A DNA stretch of 64,000 nt from JACWAE01 sp963847595 (GTDB lineage: Bacteria > Chloroflexota > Dehalococcoidia > SZUA-161), in the NCBI GenBank assembly GCA_963847595.1, contig CAWKAJ010000003.1, positions 186,001 to 250,000 of the forward strand. Reading direction: 5' to 3'. The notes beneath the pieces were generated by a model. The model saw only the letters and a program-made list of their open reading frames with translations, was not told where the DNA came from and made no database searches. This document shows, piece after piece, positions 31,269 to 39,609 of this stretch. Position numbers and translations under genes: made by a program. The stretch's first letter is position 1. Each line of letters opens with the position of its first letter.

Positions 31269-31425
31269 GTCCTGCCCGAAGCGAGATACCTGTTCCAGGA
31301 TTAAGAGAGCACGCCTTAGCAGAGTCTGCCTGTGCTGCCCGGGCATGGAGCCTGTGGAATCCACCTGCGCCCGGTGTGAGGAAAAGGAGAAAGCAGGGGA
31401 AAGAAAGCCCGTATTGATGGCGTGA
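31258..31425 (+). CDS. Small Cys-rich protein, paralogue of the 20815 gene
   Basis: A 55-residue protein, MNPESCPKRDTCSRIKRARL..., with seven cysteines: Cys6, Cys12, Cys24, Cys26, Cys27, Cys37 and Cys40 in ESTCARCEEK. It aligns over its length with the first 48 residues of the protein at 20815. GAGAGG precedes ATG. Both genes are preceded by the conserved 38-bp motif. The pattern suggests a metal- or cluster-binding mini-protein; no known family was recognised. Confidence 0.65.
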   Translation: MNPESCPKRDTCSRIKRARLSRVCLCCPGMEPVESTCARCEEKEKAGERKPVLMA

Positions 31426-31556
31426 TAAATTTATGACTTTTTGATAAGGTACGGGCTAGTATAGGCGATGTGGAACGTTTTAGGCCGGCAAAACGTCCTT
31501 AAATATTGAAAGGAGGTCGATACCAAATGTTGTAGCCGACGAGAAAGGAGAAGGAG

Positions 31557-31736
31557 ATGAAGAAGCCAGATGTGTGTATGATGAACGTAGAGATTTGTGA
31601 GAATTGCCGGAACTGGGAGCCGATACCCTTCCACGATAAGGGCGGGGAATGCATACCGCCAGCGGAAGTGCCGGTGATGAGGTTAGCTCCCCTGGCAATA
31701 CAGAAAGAGACTGAGAAGGTTCCCGTAGCCGCATGA
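31557..31736 (+). CDS. Small Cys-rich hypothetical protein
   Basis: A 59-residue frame, MKKPDVCMMNVEICENCRNW..., with AAAGGAG five bases before ATG. Cysteines 7, 14, 17 and 32 form a C-x6-C-x2-C-x14-C pattern compatible with one zinc. The C-terminal half is unstructured and proline-rich. It is followed by a strong hairpin at 31814. It differs from the 31258 family in pattern but sits in the same run of tiny genes. Confidence 0.55.
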   Translation: MKKPDVCMMNVEICENCRNWEPIPFHDKGGECIPPAEVPVMRLAPLAIQKETEKVPVAA

Positions 31737-31813
31737 AGGATTTATCGCAGGTCATCTTTCATATTTTTTCGAGCGTCTTAACATAGATGCAATAGTCACA
31801 TGTCTAATCCAGG

Positions 31814-31846
31814 GTAAGGGCGTCCTTCTTGGAAGGACGCCCTTAC
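31814..31846 (+). terminator. Hairpin terminator (15-bp perfect stem)
   Basis: Arms at 31814-31828 and 31832-31846 pair exactly around a TTG loop. The following TATATCTGCTCC is only weakly U-rich, so termination strength is uncertain. It closes the unit containing the 31258 and 31557 genes. Confidence 0.6.
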
Positions 31847-31898
31847 TATATCTGCTCCGCTCCTCATCCTGTAATCGCCCTCACAGCCGCAGGCAGGT

Positions 31899-31937
31899 AC
31901 TAAAGTACTCCTGAAATGAAGTACCCAAGTAGGATTG
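31899..31937 (+). promoter_or_regulatory. Conserved ~38-bp motif, copy C
   Basis: ACTAAAGTACTCCTGAAATG followed by AAGTACCCAAGTAGGATTG. It keeps the paired GTAC cores and the GGATTG end of copies A and B, with one extra base. It lies 43 bases before a 38-residue membrane peptide gene. Confidence 0.5.
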
Positions 31938-31979
31938 CTGTTCTCCAGATTCGAGGCAGAATAGAAGGAGGAGAAGCGA

Positions 31980-32096
31980 ATGTCTGGTGCATTATTGGAC
32001 ACACCTATTTACATATCGGTCGGCGCTCTGTTCCTGGTGCTGGTGCTGGCTGTGGAGTATCTTTACCAGCGCAGACGCGGAAGGCAGAGGGACTAG
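31980..32096 (+). CDS. 38-residue single-helix membrane peptide with basic tail
   Basis: ATG at 31980 follows AAGGAGGAG by seven bases and encodes MSGALLDTPIYISVGALFLV..., ending YQRRRGRQRD. One transmembrane helix (about 9-28) is followed by a strongly basic cytoplasmic tail. A textbook terminator follows 45 bases after the stop, so this is a self-contained unit: motif C, ribosome site, peptide, terminator. Function unknown; a membrane-bound regulator or adaptor is possible. Confidence 0.65.
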   Translation: MSGALLDTPIYISVGALFLVLVLAVEYLYQRRRGRQRD

Positions 32097-32140
32097 CCGC
32101 TATTCTCTAGTTTGAGCGATTTAATATCGGATTTCACGAC

Positions 32141-32168
32141 GGGGCGTTCTCTCGAACGCCCCTTTTTT
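32141..32168 (+). terminator. Rho-independent terminator
   Basis: GGGGCGTTC (32141-32149) pairs with GAACGCCCC (32154-32162) around TCTC and is followed by six T. It ends the 31980 transcript. Confidence 0.9.
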
Positions 32169-32239
32169 ATTCCCTGCACGCGGCTGATTCCGCTAGATTT
32201 TTCCTCTTAGGCGACTTATAATTGGGTTCAATCATTGGG

Positions 32240-32363
32240 GAGTGCAGAGGGGCAGAGCCCTCCTTCCTCGGAAGGACTGGGGGTTTGGGGGCCTGTCCTG
32301 AGCCCGTCGAAGGGTGTCCCCCAATTTCCTAAATTCCCCCCAAGAGTGGGGGACAGGGGGTTG
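32240..32363 (+). repeat. Dispersed intergenic repeat, copy 2
   Basis: GGGAGTGCAGAGGGGCAGAG, later GTGTCCCCC and GTGGGGGACAGGGGGTTG, as in copies 1 and 3. The middle contains an extra CCTGTCCTGAGCCCGTCGAA, the phrase that also occurs in the 17.4 kb repeats, so one repeat may have inserted in another. Confidence 0.65.
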
Positions 32364-32395
32364 CTAAAGAGAAATTCAATTATTAGGTGAAAGAT

Positions 32396-33754
32396 ATGCG
32401 TGATGAAATTGAGAAAGCATTAAAAGGGCACAAAGCTGATTACATCGAAGTTCGTATCGAGGAAGGGGATGCCACCCGCATCCAGTACCGCGGGCGCGAG
32501 CTGGAGGACATCGGCAGGACCACCAGCGTGGGGGGCAACGTGCGTGCGCTGGTCAAAGGGGGCTGGGGCTTTATCTCGTTTAATAACATCTCCGGCCTGA
32601 GGGAGAAAGTGGCGATTGCGGAGAAGCAGGCCCGGCTGGTAGGCAGGGAGGAGAGCAAGCTCGCCTCTGTCGAACCGGTGGTGGACATAGTGCCGCCCCA
32701 GGTCAAGAAAGACCCCGCTTTAATACCGCTGGCCCAAAAGAAAAAGCTACTCGATAAGTACAACGAGGTCATCTGGAGCGTGCCTAATATCCAGACCTCG
32801 TCCATCGGCTACGGCGACGGACGCAAGAAGGTGATTTTCTCCAACTCCGAGGGGAGTTATATAGAGCAGACCAAGGTGGACCTCACGGCTCGGTTCAATG
32901 CTGTGGCGCGCGACGGCTCTAATGTGCAGCAGTCAGGGCTGAGCCTGGGCAGCAGCGGCGATTACGGCTTTATGGAGAACCTTAATAAAGACATTGAGCA
33001 GATGGCGCGGCGCGCTGTGGAGCTGCTCAAGGCTCCGCAGCTCAAGGGTGGTGAGTACACGGTTATCTGCGACCAGATACTGGCGGGGGTGTTCGCCCAT
33101 GAAGCCTTCGGGCATCTCTCGGAGGCGGACCATGTTTACGAGAACGAACGTCTGCGCGAGATAATGGTGCTGGGTCGCAAGTTCGGCGGCAAGCACCTGA
33201 ATATCGTAGATGGCGCGGCTGTGCCGGGGCTGCGCGGCAGCTACAAGTACGACGACGAGGGCGTGAGAGCGACCAGGACGTATCTCATCAAAGAGGGCGT
33301 GCTGGTAGGTCGGCTGCATTCCAGGGAGACGGCGGCGAAGATGGGCGAGCCCGTCTCGGGCAATGCCAGGGCGCTCAACTACACCTTCATGCCTATTGTG
33401 CGCATGACCAACACCTTCATTGAGCCGGGCAAGGCCTCGTTCGAGGAGCTTATCTCCGATATCAAAGAGGGCGTCTACTGCAAGAACTGGTACGGCGGCA
33501 TGACCAGCATGGAGATGTTCACCTTCTCCGCCGGCGAGGCGTATATGATACGCAACGGCAAGGTCGCTGAGATGCTGCGTCCGGTGCAGCTCAGCGGCAA
33601 TCTGTTCACCACGCTGGAGAACATAGACGCCATCGGCAACGACCTGGACATGAACCAGGGCGGTGGCTGCGGCAAGGGAGGCCAGATGCCTCTGCCCGTC
33701 TCCAACGGCAGCCCCCACATCAGGATCAGGAAGTGTCTGCTGGGGGGAGGGTAG
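32396..33754 (+). CDS. tldD: TldD-family metalloprotease subunit
   Basis: A 452-residue protein from ATG 32396 (AGGTG seven bases upstream; an in-frame GTG lies nine bases earlier). The zinc motif HEAFGH, an HExxxH site, is at residues 235-240, as in TldD. The C-terminal region contains GGGCGKGGQMPLPVSNGSPH. TldD forms a heterodimer with TldE and cleaves unfolded or ribosomally made peptides, for example during maturation of peptide natural products. Its partner tldE is 6.9 kb downstream on the same strand, and not adjacent as is usual. Confidence 0.92.
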   Translation: MRDEIEKALKGHKADYIEVRIEEGDATRIQYRGRELEDIGRTTSVGGNVRALVKGGWGFISFNNISGLREKVAIAEKQARLVGREESKLASVEPVVDIVPPQVKKDPALIPLAQKKKLLDKYNEVIWSVPNIQTSSIGYGDGRKKVIFSNSEGSYIEQTKVDLTARFNAVARDGSNVQQSGLSLGSSGDYGFMENLNKDIEQMARRAVELLKAPQLKGGEYTVICDQILAGVFAHEAFGHLSEADHVYENERLREIMVLGRKFGGKHLNIVDGAAVPGLRGSYKYDDEGVRATRTYLIKEGVLVGRLHSRETAAKMGEPVSGNARALNYTFMPIVRMTNTFIEPGKASFEELISDIKEGVYCKNWYGGMTSMEMFTFSAGEAYMIRNGKVAEMLRPVQLSGNLFTTLENIDAIGNDLDMNQGGGCGKGGQMPLPVSNGSPHIRIRKCLLGGG

Positions 33755-33915
33755 GGGTATATTATAATCTATTGGTTGTGTATGTTTGGTTCTTGCAGAC
33801 TTGCTTCAGTTTGGCAAAGCTGCATTTATTGAGGAACTCTACTGATATAGAATGTTACCAACATTTTTGTATGTGTGAATAACGTTGAAAGAAATTGCTT
33901 AGATGGGGTGAAATC

Positions 33916-34596
33916 ATGAATCAAGAAAAAAGGATACGAGATATAGTGAAATCCGGGGATCTTTCAGAGGTGGAAAGCTGTATTAGTCTAAATATATCTC
34001 TTTTCGATAAACACCTTGAATTTATACGTATAAATTTGAATTTGAATAGGACAGAAAGAGATCTGGTGTTATTTAATCTGTTGGGTAAGGCTAGACTTTA
34101 TTTGCATTGCTTAAGATGTTCTCTGAGTGAACCTACGGAACTGCTTGGATTTTTGACAAGAAGCCTTTTTGAATTAAACATAATTACTCGATATGTACTG
34201 ATGAGTGAGGAGAATTTGAAACGATTTGGGAGTGAATTCGTAGTAGACAAAAAACAGATTCTTCAAGGATTATTGACATTGGGTGAAGACTCTTCTAGGG
34301 AAGCAGTGCAGACATTAGAGAAAGAGATAGCAAGGATAGAAGAAATTGCCAAGAAACATAATCGGGCTCCACAGAAATCTGAGTTTATTAAGGATAAAGC
34401 AAGAGAAGTTGGCCTCTCCGAAGATTACGAGGCTTTGTATAAGCTATTTTCCAAGTATGTTCATCCGTCTTCATATACTATAAATGCGACTCCCGAGGAA
34501 ATTCACAGTAACGAAGTGCGAAATATTTTCTTGATCTACTCTCAAATATATGCCGATGACATGTTTCAACGGATTAAAGGCGTGACAAGCAGTTGA
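33916..34596 (+). CDS. Hypothetical helical protein (DUF5677-like)
   Basis: A 226-residue all-helical protein starting MNQEKRIRDIVKSGDLSEVE, with GGGGTG before ATG. Features recalling DUF5677 and related HEPN-like proteins are ARLYLHCLRCSLSEPTELLGF, LTRSLFELNIITRYVLM and the late SKYVHPSSYT. The gene is clearly more AT-rich than tldD before it and rmuC after it, suggesting recent transfer together with the HNH gene that follows. No catalytic site can be assigned. Confidence 0.6.
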   Translation: MNQEKRIRDIVKSGDLSEVESCISLNISLFDKHLEFIRINLNLNRTERDLVLFNLLGKARLYLHCLRCSLSEPTELLGFLTRSLFELNIITRYVLMSEENLKRFGSEFVVDKKQILQGLLTLGEDSSREAVQTLEKEIARIEEIAKKHNRAPQKSEFIKDKAREVGLSEDYEALYKLFSKYVHPSSYTINATPEEIHSNEVRNIFLIYSQIYADDMFQRIKGVTSS

Positions 34597-34714
34597 TAAA
34601 ATGCATAATTGTGGAAGTATAGCTTGGCTACCTGTGGTGCATCTTATCACGCACAGGGTTCCTGTAAGTAGATAGGACTCCACTATCTATGTAACGTAGC
34701 TAGAGGAGGACTCG

Positions 34715-35521
34715 ATGTCGATATGGCGCATGTCGTTTAGATGTGGGGACAGAGGGCCTGAAATGTGGCCTCAATGTTTCAAGCTAGGAGTGGCAGCAAT
34801 TTATTATACTCCTCTTGCTGAAGTCGATCTCTCGAAATATCCTCAGCGGGAACCAAAACATCTGTGGGCACAGCTGAAACCAACTCAAAACGCCAGTCTT
34901 CGTAGGGTAGCTTACGAGATGAAAAAGGGCGATGTAATCTATGTCAAGCAAGGGACGAAGATTGTCGGTAGGGGAATTGTAAAACGCCGGTATAAATTTG
35001 ACTATGAAGATCGTATGCTTGACCCGGATGGTAACCCGTGGGCTCATCAGGTGCCAGTGAAATGGGAGCTTGGATTCCAGCCTATAAACATTCTTCTTGG
35101 TTCAGAACCTATGACTGTTCTGCCATTGCGAGAAGAGAGATTACGAAAACTAGAAAAAGTTATTGATAGCACTAAGAAATCTGTCGCGAAACAGGAAGCG
35201 CTTGAAGGGGAGAAGCTCAAGGCTGAGACCACTTTTCGGAAAAGAAATCGTGCGTTAATCGAGGCCAAGAAAGCCAATTCCAACGGGAGGTGTGAAGTCT
35301 GCAATTTTAGCTTTGAAAAGGGTTATGGTGGTATCGGAAAGGGTCATATTATAGCTCACCATATCAATCCCATTGGTGGTAGGAAGAGAGCTTCGAGGAC
35401 AACGCTTGATGATATAGCTTTGGTCTGTTCTAATTGTCATGACATGCTTCATAAGAAGAATCCCCCTATGAGCATTCAGCGGCTTCGCCGCAGACTAAAA
35501 GTTAAGTGGCTAGAAGTTTGA
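34715..35521 (+). CDS. HNH endonuclease with N-terminal EVE/PUA-like domain
   Basis: A 268-residue protein. Residues 1-115 (SIWRMSFRCGDRGPEMWPQC, KHLWAQLKPTQNASLRRVAYEMKKGDVIYVKQG) resemble an EVE/PUA-like reader domain. A helical linker leads to a C-terminal HNH nuclease: CEVCNFSFEKG, GHIIAHHINPI and LDDIALVCSNCHDMLHKK. This combination is typical of modification-dependent restriction enzymes. GAGGAGG precedes ATG. The gene is AT-rich and stands between tldD and rmuC with the DUF5677-like gene; likely acquired. Activity against modified phage DNA is inferred. Confidence 0.8.
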   Translation: MSIWRMSFRCGDRGPEMWPQCFKLGVAAIYYTPLAEVDLSKYPQREPKHLWAQLKPTQNASLRRVAYEMKKGDVIYVKQGTKIVGRGIVKRRYKFDYEDRMLDPDGNPWAHQVPVKWELGFQPINILLGSEPMTVLPLREERLRKLEKVIDSTKKSVAKQEALEGEKLKAETTFRKRNRALIEAKKANSNGRCEVCNFSFEKGYGGIGKGHIIAHHINPIGGRKRASRTTLDDIALVCSNCHDMLHKKNPPMSIQRLRRRLKVKWLEV

Positions 35522-35542
35522 CATTGAGCGCGGCATGGTCGC

Positions 35543-35564
35543 GGTTGGAGCGGATGCTCCAACC
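35543..35564. repeat. REP-like palindrome (GGAGC family), copy 2
   Basis: GGTTGGAGCGGATGCTCCAA followed by CC; nine-base arms around GGAT. It lies between the HNH gene and rmuC and matches the copy at 36818 almost perfectly, so rmuC is bracketed by two copies. Confidence 0.75.
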
Positions 35565-35586
35565 TACCCAATAAAGGATTAGGCTT

Positions 35587-36780
35587 ATGGACACATTGCT
35601 AGTCGGTATTCTTATCTTCTTCGTGGTCGTGCTCTTAGTCGCGGCGGTGGTATTGTATCTGAAGCTGCGCAAGCCTCAGAATAGTGCTGATATTTCGACA
35701 CCACTTCAGAATCTGACTCAGGTTGTTCAATCCGGACAGACTCAGACCGCAGTACTGGCAGAAAAGATCTCCCATATCGAACCTGTAACCCAGATCGCCG
35801 GCGCAGTCCAGCTTGAACTCAAGGGGCTATCCGATCGCGTTGCTCAGGTGGAGCAGAATCAGAATGCCGTCGGGCAGAACATCCAGGCGCTGGGAACAGG
35901 GTTAGCTCAGGCTGGTACGGCCACCAGCAGTCTTATCGAGGCAACTGCAGCAATGCGGAATGAGCTCTCACGGGCAAAGGATGGCCTGACAGAGCTGCAA
36001 ACATTTGCAAAGGCCCGCCAGGAGATGGAGCAACGCACTGCTGAATCTGTAAAGCGGCTGGAGACGATTATTGCAGGCACTCAAACCAAAGGCGTTGCGG
36101 GAGAGAATATCCTCGAGTTCGTGTTTGCTAAACTTCCGCCTGAGTGGCAGGTGCGGAATTTTAGAGTGGGAAACAAGACTGTCGAGTTTGGGCTCCGGTT
36201 GCCCAACAATCTGATTCTACCGATTGACAGCAAATGGGCGGCGACTAACCTTATAGAGCAGCTTGTTAATTGCGATAATCCTGATGAGCAGCAAAAACTT
36301 AAGGCCCAAATCGAGTCTGCTGTTCTGAACAAGGCCAGGGAGGTCAAGAAATACATAGACCCCGGTTTGACAGTTAATTTCGGCATCGCGGCTGTCCCTG
36401 ATGCGGTTTATGATGTGTGCTGCGGCATTCAGACCGATGTTTTTCGGATGAATGTTGTGCTTGTCAGTTACAGCATGTTTATCCCTTATCTGCTGCTGGT
36501 TTTCCAGACGGTGCTTAAGACATCGCAGAACATTGACCTGGAAAAGCTGGCTGCCTATATAAAGACTGCCCAGGAAAACATCAGGAAATTGCAGGAGGAG
36601 CTTGAAGGGCGATTCCCTAAGGCTATCACCATGCTGAATAATTCGCGCGGCGATATGAGTACATATCTGAGCAAGGTCAGCAGCAGTCTTACAAGCCTCC
36701 AGAGCGGCGCTAATGTACTTGAGGTTCCAGCAGTGTTGCCTGAACCAGGTTCCGCGAGCGAGCAGGGGCCGCTTCTCTAG
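35587..36780 (+). CDS. rmuC: DNA recombination protein RmuC
   Basis: A 397-residue protein: one N-terminal membrane helix (5-26), a long coiled coil (about 35-165), then the RmuC nuclease-like domain with KGVAGENILEFVFAKLPPEW, LPNNLILPIDSKWA and YSMFIPYLLLVFQ. RmuC limits recombination between inverted repeats and has been linked to phage defence in some systems. It is interesting that it sits among abundant palindromes here. Start by position only; the upstream AAAGGA is acceptable. Monocistronic. Confidence 0.88.
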   Translation: MDTLLVGILIFFVVVLLVAAVVLYLKLRKPQNSADISTPLQNLTQVVQSGQTQTAVLAEKISHIEPVTQIAGAVQLELKGLSDRVAQVEQNQNAVGQNIQALGTGLAQAGTATSSLIEATAAMRNELSRAKDGLTELQTFAKARQEMEQRTAESVKRLETIIAGTQTKGVAGENILEFVFAKLPPEWQVRNFRVGNKTVEFGLRLPNNLILPIDSKWAATNLIEQLVNCDNPDEQQKLKAQIESAVLNKAREVKKYIDPGLTVNFGIAAVPDAVYDVCCGIQTDVFRMNVVLVSYSMFIPYLLLVFQTVLKTSQNIDLEKLAAYIKTAQENIRKLQEELEGRFPKAITMLNNSRGDMSTYLSKVSSSLTSLQSGANVLEVPAVLPEPGSASEQGPLL

Positions 36781-36817
36781 TATGCCATTAGAGATGTTTA
36801 TCCTGGACATCCTGCAT

Positions 36818-36995
36818 GGTTGGAGCGGATGCTCCAACCCACCCAAATAAGTGATGTAGGGGCGCGGTTGCCGCGCCCGATTTGTTTTTAAGGGGCACAG
36901 TGCACTGTGCCCCTACGTTAGATTTACCTCTCAGGCCAGTTATAAATGGGCTCAACCTGGATACTTCTGTAGGATTTGTACAAGGGCGAACGCAC
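36818..36995. repeat. Cluster of four intergenic palindromes
   Basis: In order: the GGAGC-family palindrome (36818-36839); GGGCGCGG/CCGCGCCC-type hairpin near 36859-36879; a perfect 22-bp palindrome GGGGCACAGTG/CACTGTGCCCC (36892-36913); and GGGCGAAC/GTTCGCCC near 36984-37005. Several end in CCCCTACG. They fill the 324-base gap between rmuC and the tetR promoter. Confidence 0.7.
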
Positions 36996-37036
36996 AGGTT
37001 CGCCCCTACGTATTTGGTCTGGCACCTCAGCATATA

Positions 37037-37085
37037 TTGACAATAGGGCATTGTACTGTTAGAATAATGACTGAATGTTCATTCA
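37037..37085 (+). promoter_or_regulatory. Promoter and TetR-type operator
   Basis: TTGACA (37037-37042) and TAGAAT (37060-37065) are separated by 17 bases. Directly downstream TGAATG-TT-CATTCA (37072-37085) is a palindrome of the kind bound by TetR-family repressors, 20 bases before the tetR start. This points to autorepression of the tetR-ABC operon. Confidence 0.75.
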
Positions 37086-37104
37086 TTATGGAAGGGAGGG
37101 GATA

Positions 37105-37731
37105 ATGGCCAGGAGACAGGAGAGGAAGGAGCAAATCACGGAGTTCCGCCGCAAGCAGATCCTGGACGCTGCGCTAAATGTTTTCTGCAGGAAGGGATAC
37201 GGCGAAGCGAGCATTCCCGTCATAGCTCGCGAGGCGGGAGTGGCTGTGGGCACCATCTATAACTATTACGAGAGCAAACGCGACCTGCTGGTGTCGCTCG
37301 TCGATACCTATGTGGTGACTGAGTCCTTCAGAGAGCTTCTGGTGCAGTCGGGAAAGGCAGATGAGAGAACGTTTCTGCGCTCGCTCATAGAGAACCGCCT
37401 GGATTGGGGCTCGGAGAACTTCGAAAGGTTCCTTTTCGTCTTCACCGAGATACTGCGCGACCCTGAGCTGAGACAGCAGTTCGCTGAGCAGGTTCTGGCG
37501 TCGGTGCTGCAATTCCCGGAGAAGTTCCTCAAGGAGAAAATCTCATCCGGCGAGTTCCGCCGCGTGAACCACAAGGTTATCGTGCGAGCCCTGATCGGTA
37601 TGGTCATGGGCTTTCTGCTGCTGCGCCAGTTGGAAGGGGAGAAAAGCCCGGTGAAGGGGATGCCTCAGCCTAAACTGGCTGCTGAGCTGGCAGACTTCGT
37701 TTTAGAGGGTCTGCAAAAGAGAGGTAGCTGA
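37105..37731 (+). CDS. TetR-family transcriptional repressor
   Basis: A 208-residue regulator from ATG 37105 (GGGAGGGG upstream). The N-terminal HTH (RRKQILDAALNVFCRKGYGE, IPVIAREAGVAVGTIYNYY) is standard; the C-terminal ligand domain has no close match I know. It sits at the head of an operon with an ABC ATPase (one base after its stop) and permease, so it likely senses the exported compound and represses its own operon through the palindrome at 37072. Confidence 0.9.
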   Translation: MARRQERKEQITEFRRKQILDAALNVFCRKGYGEASIPVIAREAGVAVGTIYNYYESKRDLLVSLVDTYVVTESFRELLVQSGKADERTFLRSLIENRLDWGSENFERFLFVFTEILRDPELRQQFAEQVLASVLQFPEKFLKEKISSGEFRRVNHKVIVRALIGMVMGFLLLRQLEGEKSPVKGMPQPKLAAELADFVLEGLQKRGS

Positions 37732-37732
37732 T

Positions 37733-38467
37733 ATGAAGAATGGATACCCTATCGAGACGAGTAATCTGACCAAGAGGTTCGGGATGTTCACGGCGTTGGA
37801 CAGCTTGAATCTGAGGATTGAGAACGGCACCATCCACGGGCTGCTGGGTCCCAACGGCGCGGGCAAGACCACCGCTATCAAGATACTCTGCGGCCTGCTC
37901 AAGCCTACCTCTGGCGAGGCTTATGTCTTCGGCAAGAAGGTGCCGGATAGAAGCATTCTGCCTCAAATCGGGTATATGCCGCAGGAGACCGCGCTCTATC
38001 TGGAATTGAGCGTGCACCACAACCTGGCGCTTTACGGCGAGCTGTACGGCATGTCGGGAAGCAGGATTGCGGAGAGGGAGAAGGAGCTGCTCAAGTTCAT
38101 AGCGCTGGAGAAGTGGAGGAACGAGCCGGTGTCGAACCTAAGCGGCGGCATGAAGCACAGGGTGTCTCTGGCGTGCAGCATGATTCATGAGCCGAAGCTG
38201 TTGTTTCTGGACGAGCCCACGGTGGGCGTGGACCCGGAGTTGAGGGCGTCGTTCTGGGAGTACTTCAATGCGCTGAAGCGGAAGGACATAACCATTGTGC
38301 TGACCACGCACTATATGGACGAGGCGCAGCACTGCGACAAGATAGGGCTGCTCAGGCTGGGCAAGCTCATTGCGGAGGGCACGCCGTCTGAAATCACACG
38401 CCAGACCAATACCGCAAGCCTCGAAGATGCGTTCCTGGCGCTGTCGAGACAGGAGGTAAAGGCATGA
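37733..38467 (+). CDS. ABC-2 exporter ATP-binding protein
   Basis: A 244-residue ATPase with Walker A GPNGAGKT (residues 38-45), Q-loop YMPQE, signature LSGGMKHRVSLACSM, Walker B LLFLDEP and H-loop TTHYMDEA. It is of the drug-exporter type (DrrA/CcmA-like). Its start is one base after the tetR stop and its stop overlaps the permease start by four bases (38464-38467), so the three genes are tightly linked. Confidence 0.93.
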   Translation: MKNGYPIETSNLTKRFGMFTALDSLNLRIENGTIHGLLGPNGAGKTTAIKILCGLLKPTSGEAYVFGKKVPDRSILPQIGYMPQETALYLELSVHHNLALYGELYGMSGSRIAEREKELLKFIALEKWRNEPVSNLSGGMKHRVSLACSMIHEPKLLFLDEPTVGVDPELRASFWEYFNALKRKDITIVLTTHYMDEAQHCDKIGLLRLGKLIAEGTPSEITRQTNTASLEDAFLALSRQEVKA

Positions 38468-39609
38468 ATATTCGCAGGGCATTTAGCGTAACCAAACGGA
38501 TTTTCCGGGGCTTGAGGAATGACCGGCGCACGGTGGCACTGATGTTCATAGCCCCGATTGTTGCCATGTTTGTGTTCGGCCTGGCGTTCAGCGGCGATGT
38601 GAAAGACGTGCATGTGGTGGTGGTGAACCAGGACGAGGGGTACCAGATACCGCCTTCTCCCGTCCCGATATCCATTTCCGACAGGATTATTGCTAACTTC
38701 GACACATCAGTGCTGAAGGTGGACTATGTGGACACGGAGGCGGAAGGCATCCAGCGCGTGCAGAGCGGCGATGCATACGGGTTAATCGTCTTCCCGCAGA
38801 ACTTCACCAGCGACATATACGCCAAGATGCAAAATCCGTCTCTGTCTATCAGCACCACGATACAGGTGAGGCTGGACAAGAGCAATGTTAATGTGGCGAA
38901 TGCCGTAGCCACGGCTGTGGGCGATGCTTTGCTGAAGACGATGAATCAGGCAGGGCTGCAATCTCCTGTGACCGTGGATGCAAGCAACGCCATCTATGCC
39001 AAGGACGCGAGGTTCATAGACTTCTTTGTGCCGGGCATTATGGCGTTCGTGGTATTCATGCTCACGACCCTGCTCACCCTGATTTCCTTCGTCGGGGAAC
39101 GTACCTCGGGCAATTTGGAGAGATTGCAGGCAACGCCTCTGAGGTCGAGTGAGATCGTGATAGGGTACGCTATCGCCTTCAGCATAATCGGTATGTTGCA
39201 GACCGTAGTATTGCTCGCAATCGGCGTGGGGTACTTCCACATTTTGATTGTGGGGAATATATTCCTGGCGTTTCTGGTCATAGCGCTGCTGGCGGTAGTG
39301 AGCCTGAGCCTGGGCATATTGCTTTCGAGTCTGGCCAAGCGTGAGTCGCAGGCGATACAGTTCTTCCCCCTCATAGTGCTGCCTACCTTCCTGCTGGCAG
39401 GCATCTTCTGGCCTGTGGAGGCGATACCATCGTGGCTGAGGCCGTTATCGTACGCCATACCGCCGAGCTACGCCGTGGATGCCACGCGCTCGGTGATGCT
39501 GCGGGGTTGGGGGGCAGGGGGCATCTGGGTAGATATCATGGCGCTGTTCGGTTTTGCAGTGGCGTTCCTTAGTCTGGCGGTGTGGTCGCTGCAGAGGGGG
39601 AAAGGCTGA
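38464..39609 (+). CDS. ABC-2 type permease (multidrug exporter)
   Basis: A 381-residue membrane protein: one helix near 25-45, an outer domain to about 180 (VVVVNQDEGY, ANFDTSVLKVDYVDTEAEGI), then five helices between 190 and 375 with the ABC2_membrane motif ERTSGNLERLQATPLRSSEI and LSYAIPPSYAVDATR. This is the YhgE/DrrB-like layout for lipophilic drug export. It ends the TetR operon; short repeats follow. Confidence 0.92.
   Translation: MNIRRAFSVTKRIFRGLRNDRRTVALMFIAPIVAMFVFGLAFSGDVKDVHVVVVNQDEGYQIPPSPVPISISDRIIANFDTSVLKVDYVDTEAEGIQRVQSGDAYGLIVFPQNFTSDIYAKMQNPSLSISTTIQVRLDKSNVNVANAVATAVGDALLKTMNQAGLQSPVTVDASNAIYAKDARFIDFFVPGIMAFVVFMLTTLLTLISFVGERTSGNLERLQATPLRSSEIVIGYAIAFSIIGMLQTVVLLAIGVGYFHILIVGNIFLAFLVIALLAVVSLSLGILLSSLAKRESQAIQFFPLIVLPTFLLAGIFWPVEAIPSWLRPLSYAIPPSYAVDATRSVMLRGWGAGGIWVDIMALFGFAVAFLSLAVWSLQRGKG

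Noticed and set aside
33060..33720. Long minus-strand frame opposite tldD (261 codons)
   Set aside because: Antisense shadow of a gene with an intact HExxxH motif; no ribosome site.
36081..36846. Minus-strand frames within rmuC and the following palindromes
   Set aside because: They are antisense to a well-conserved RmuC and to hairpin repeats.
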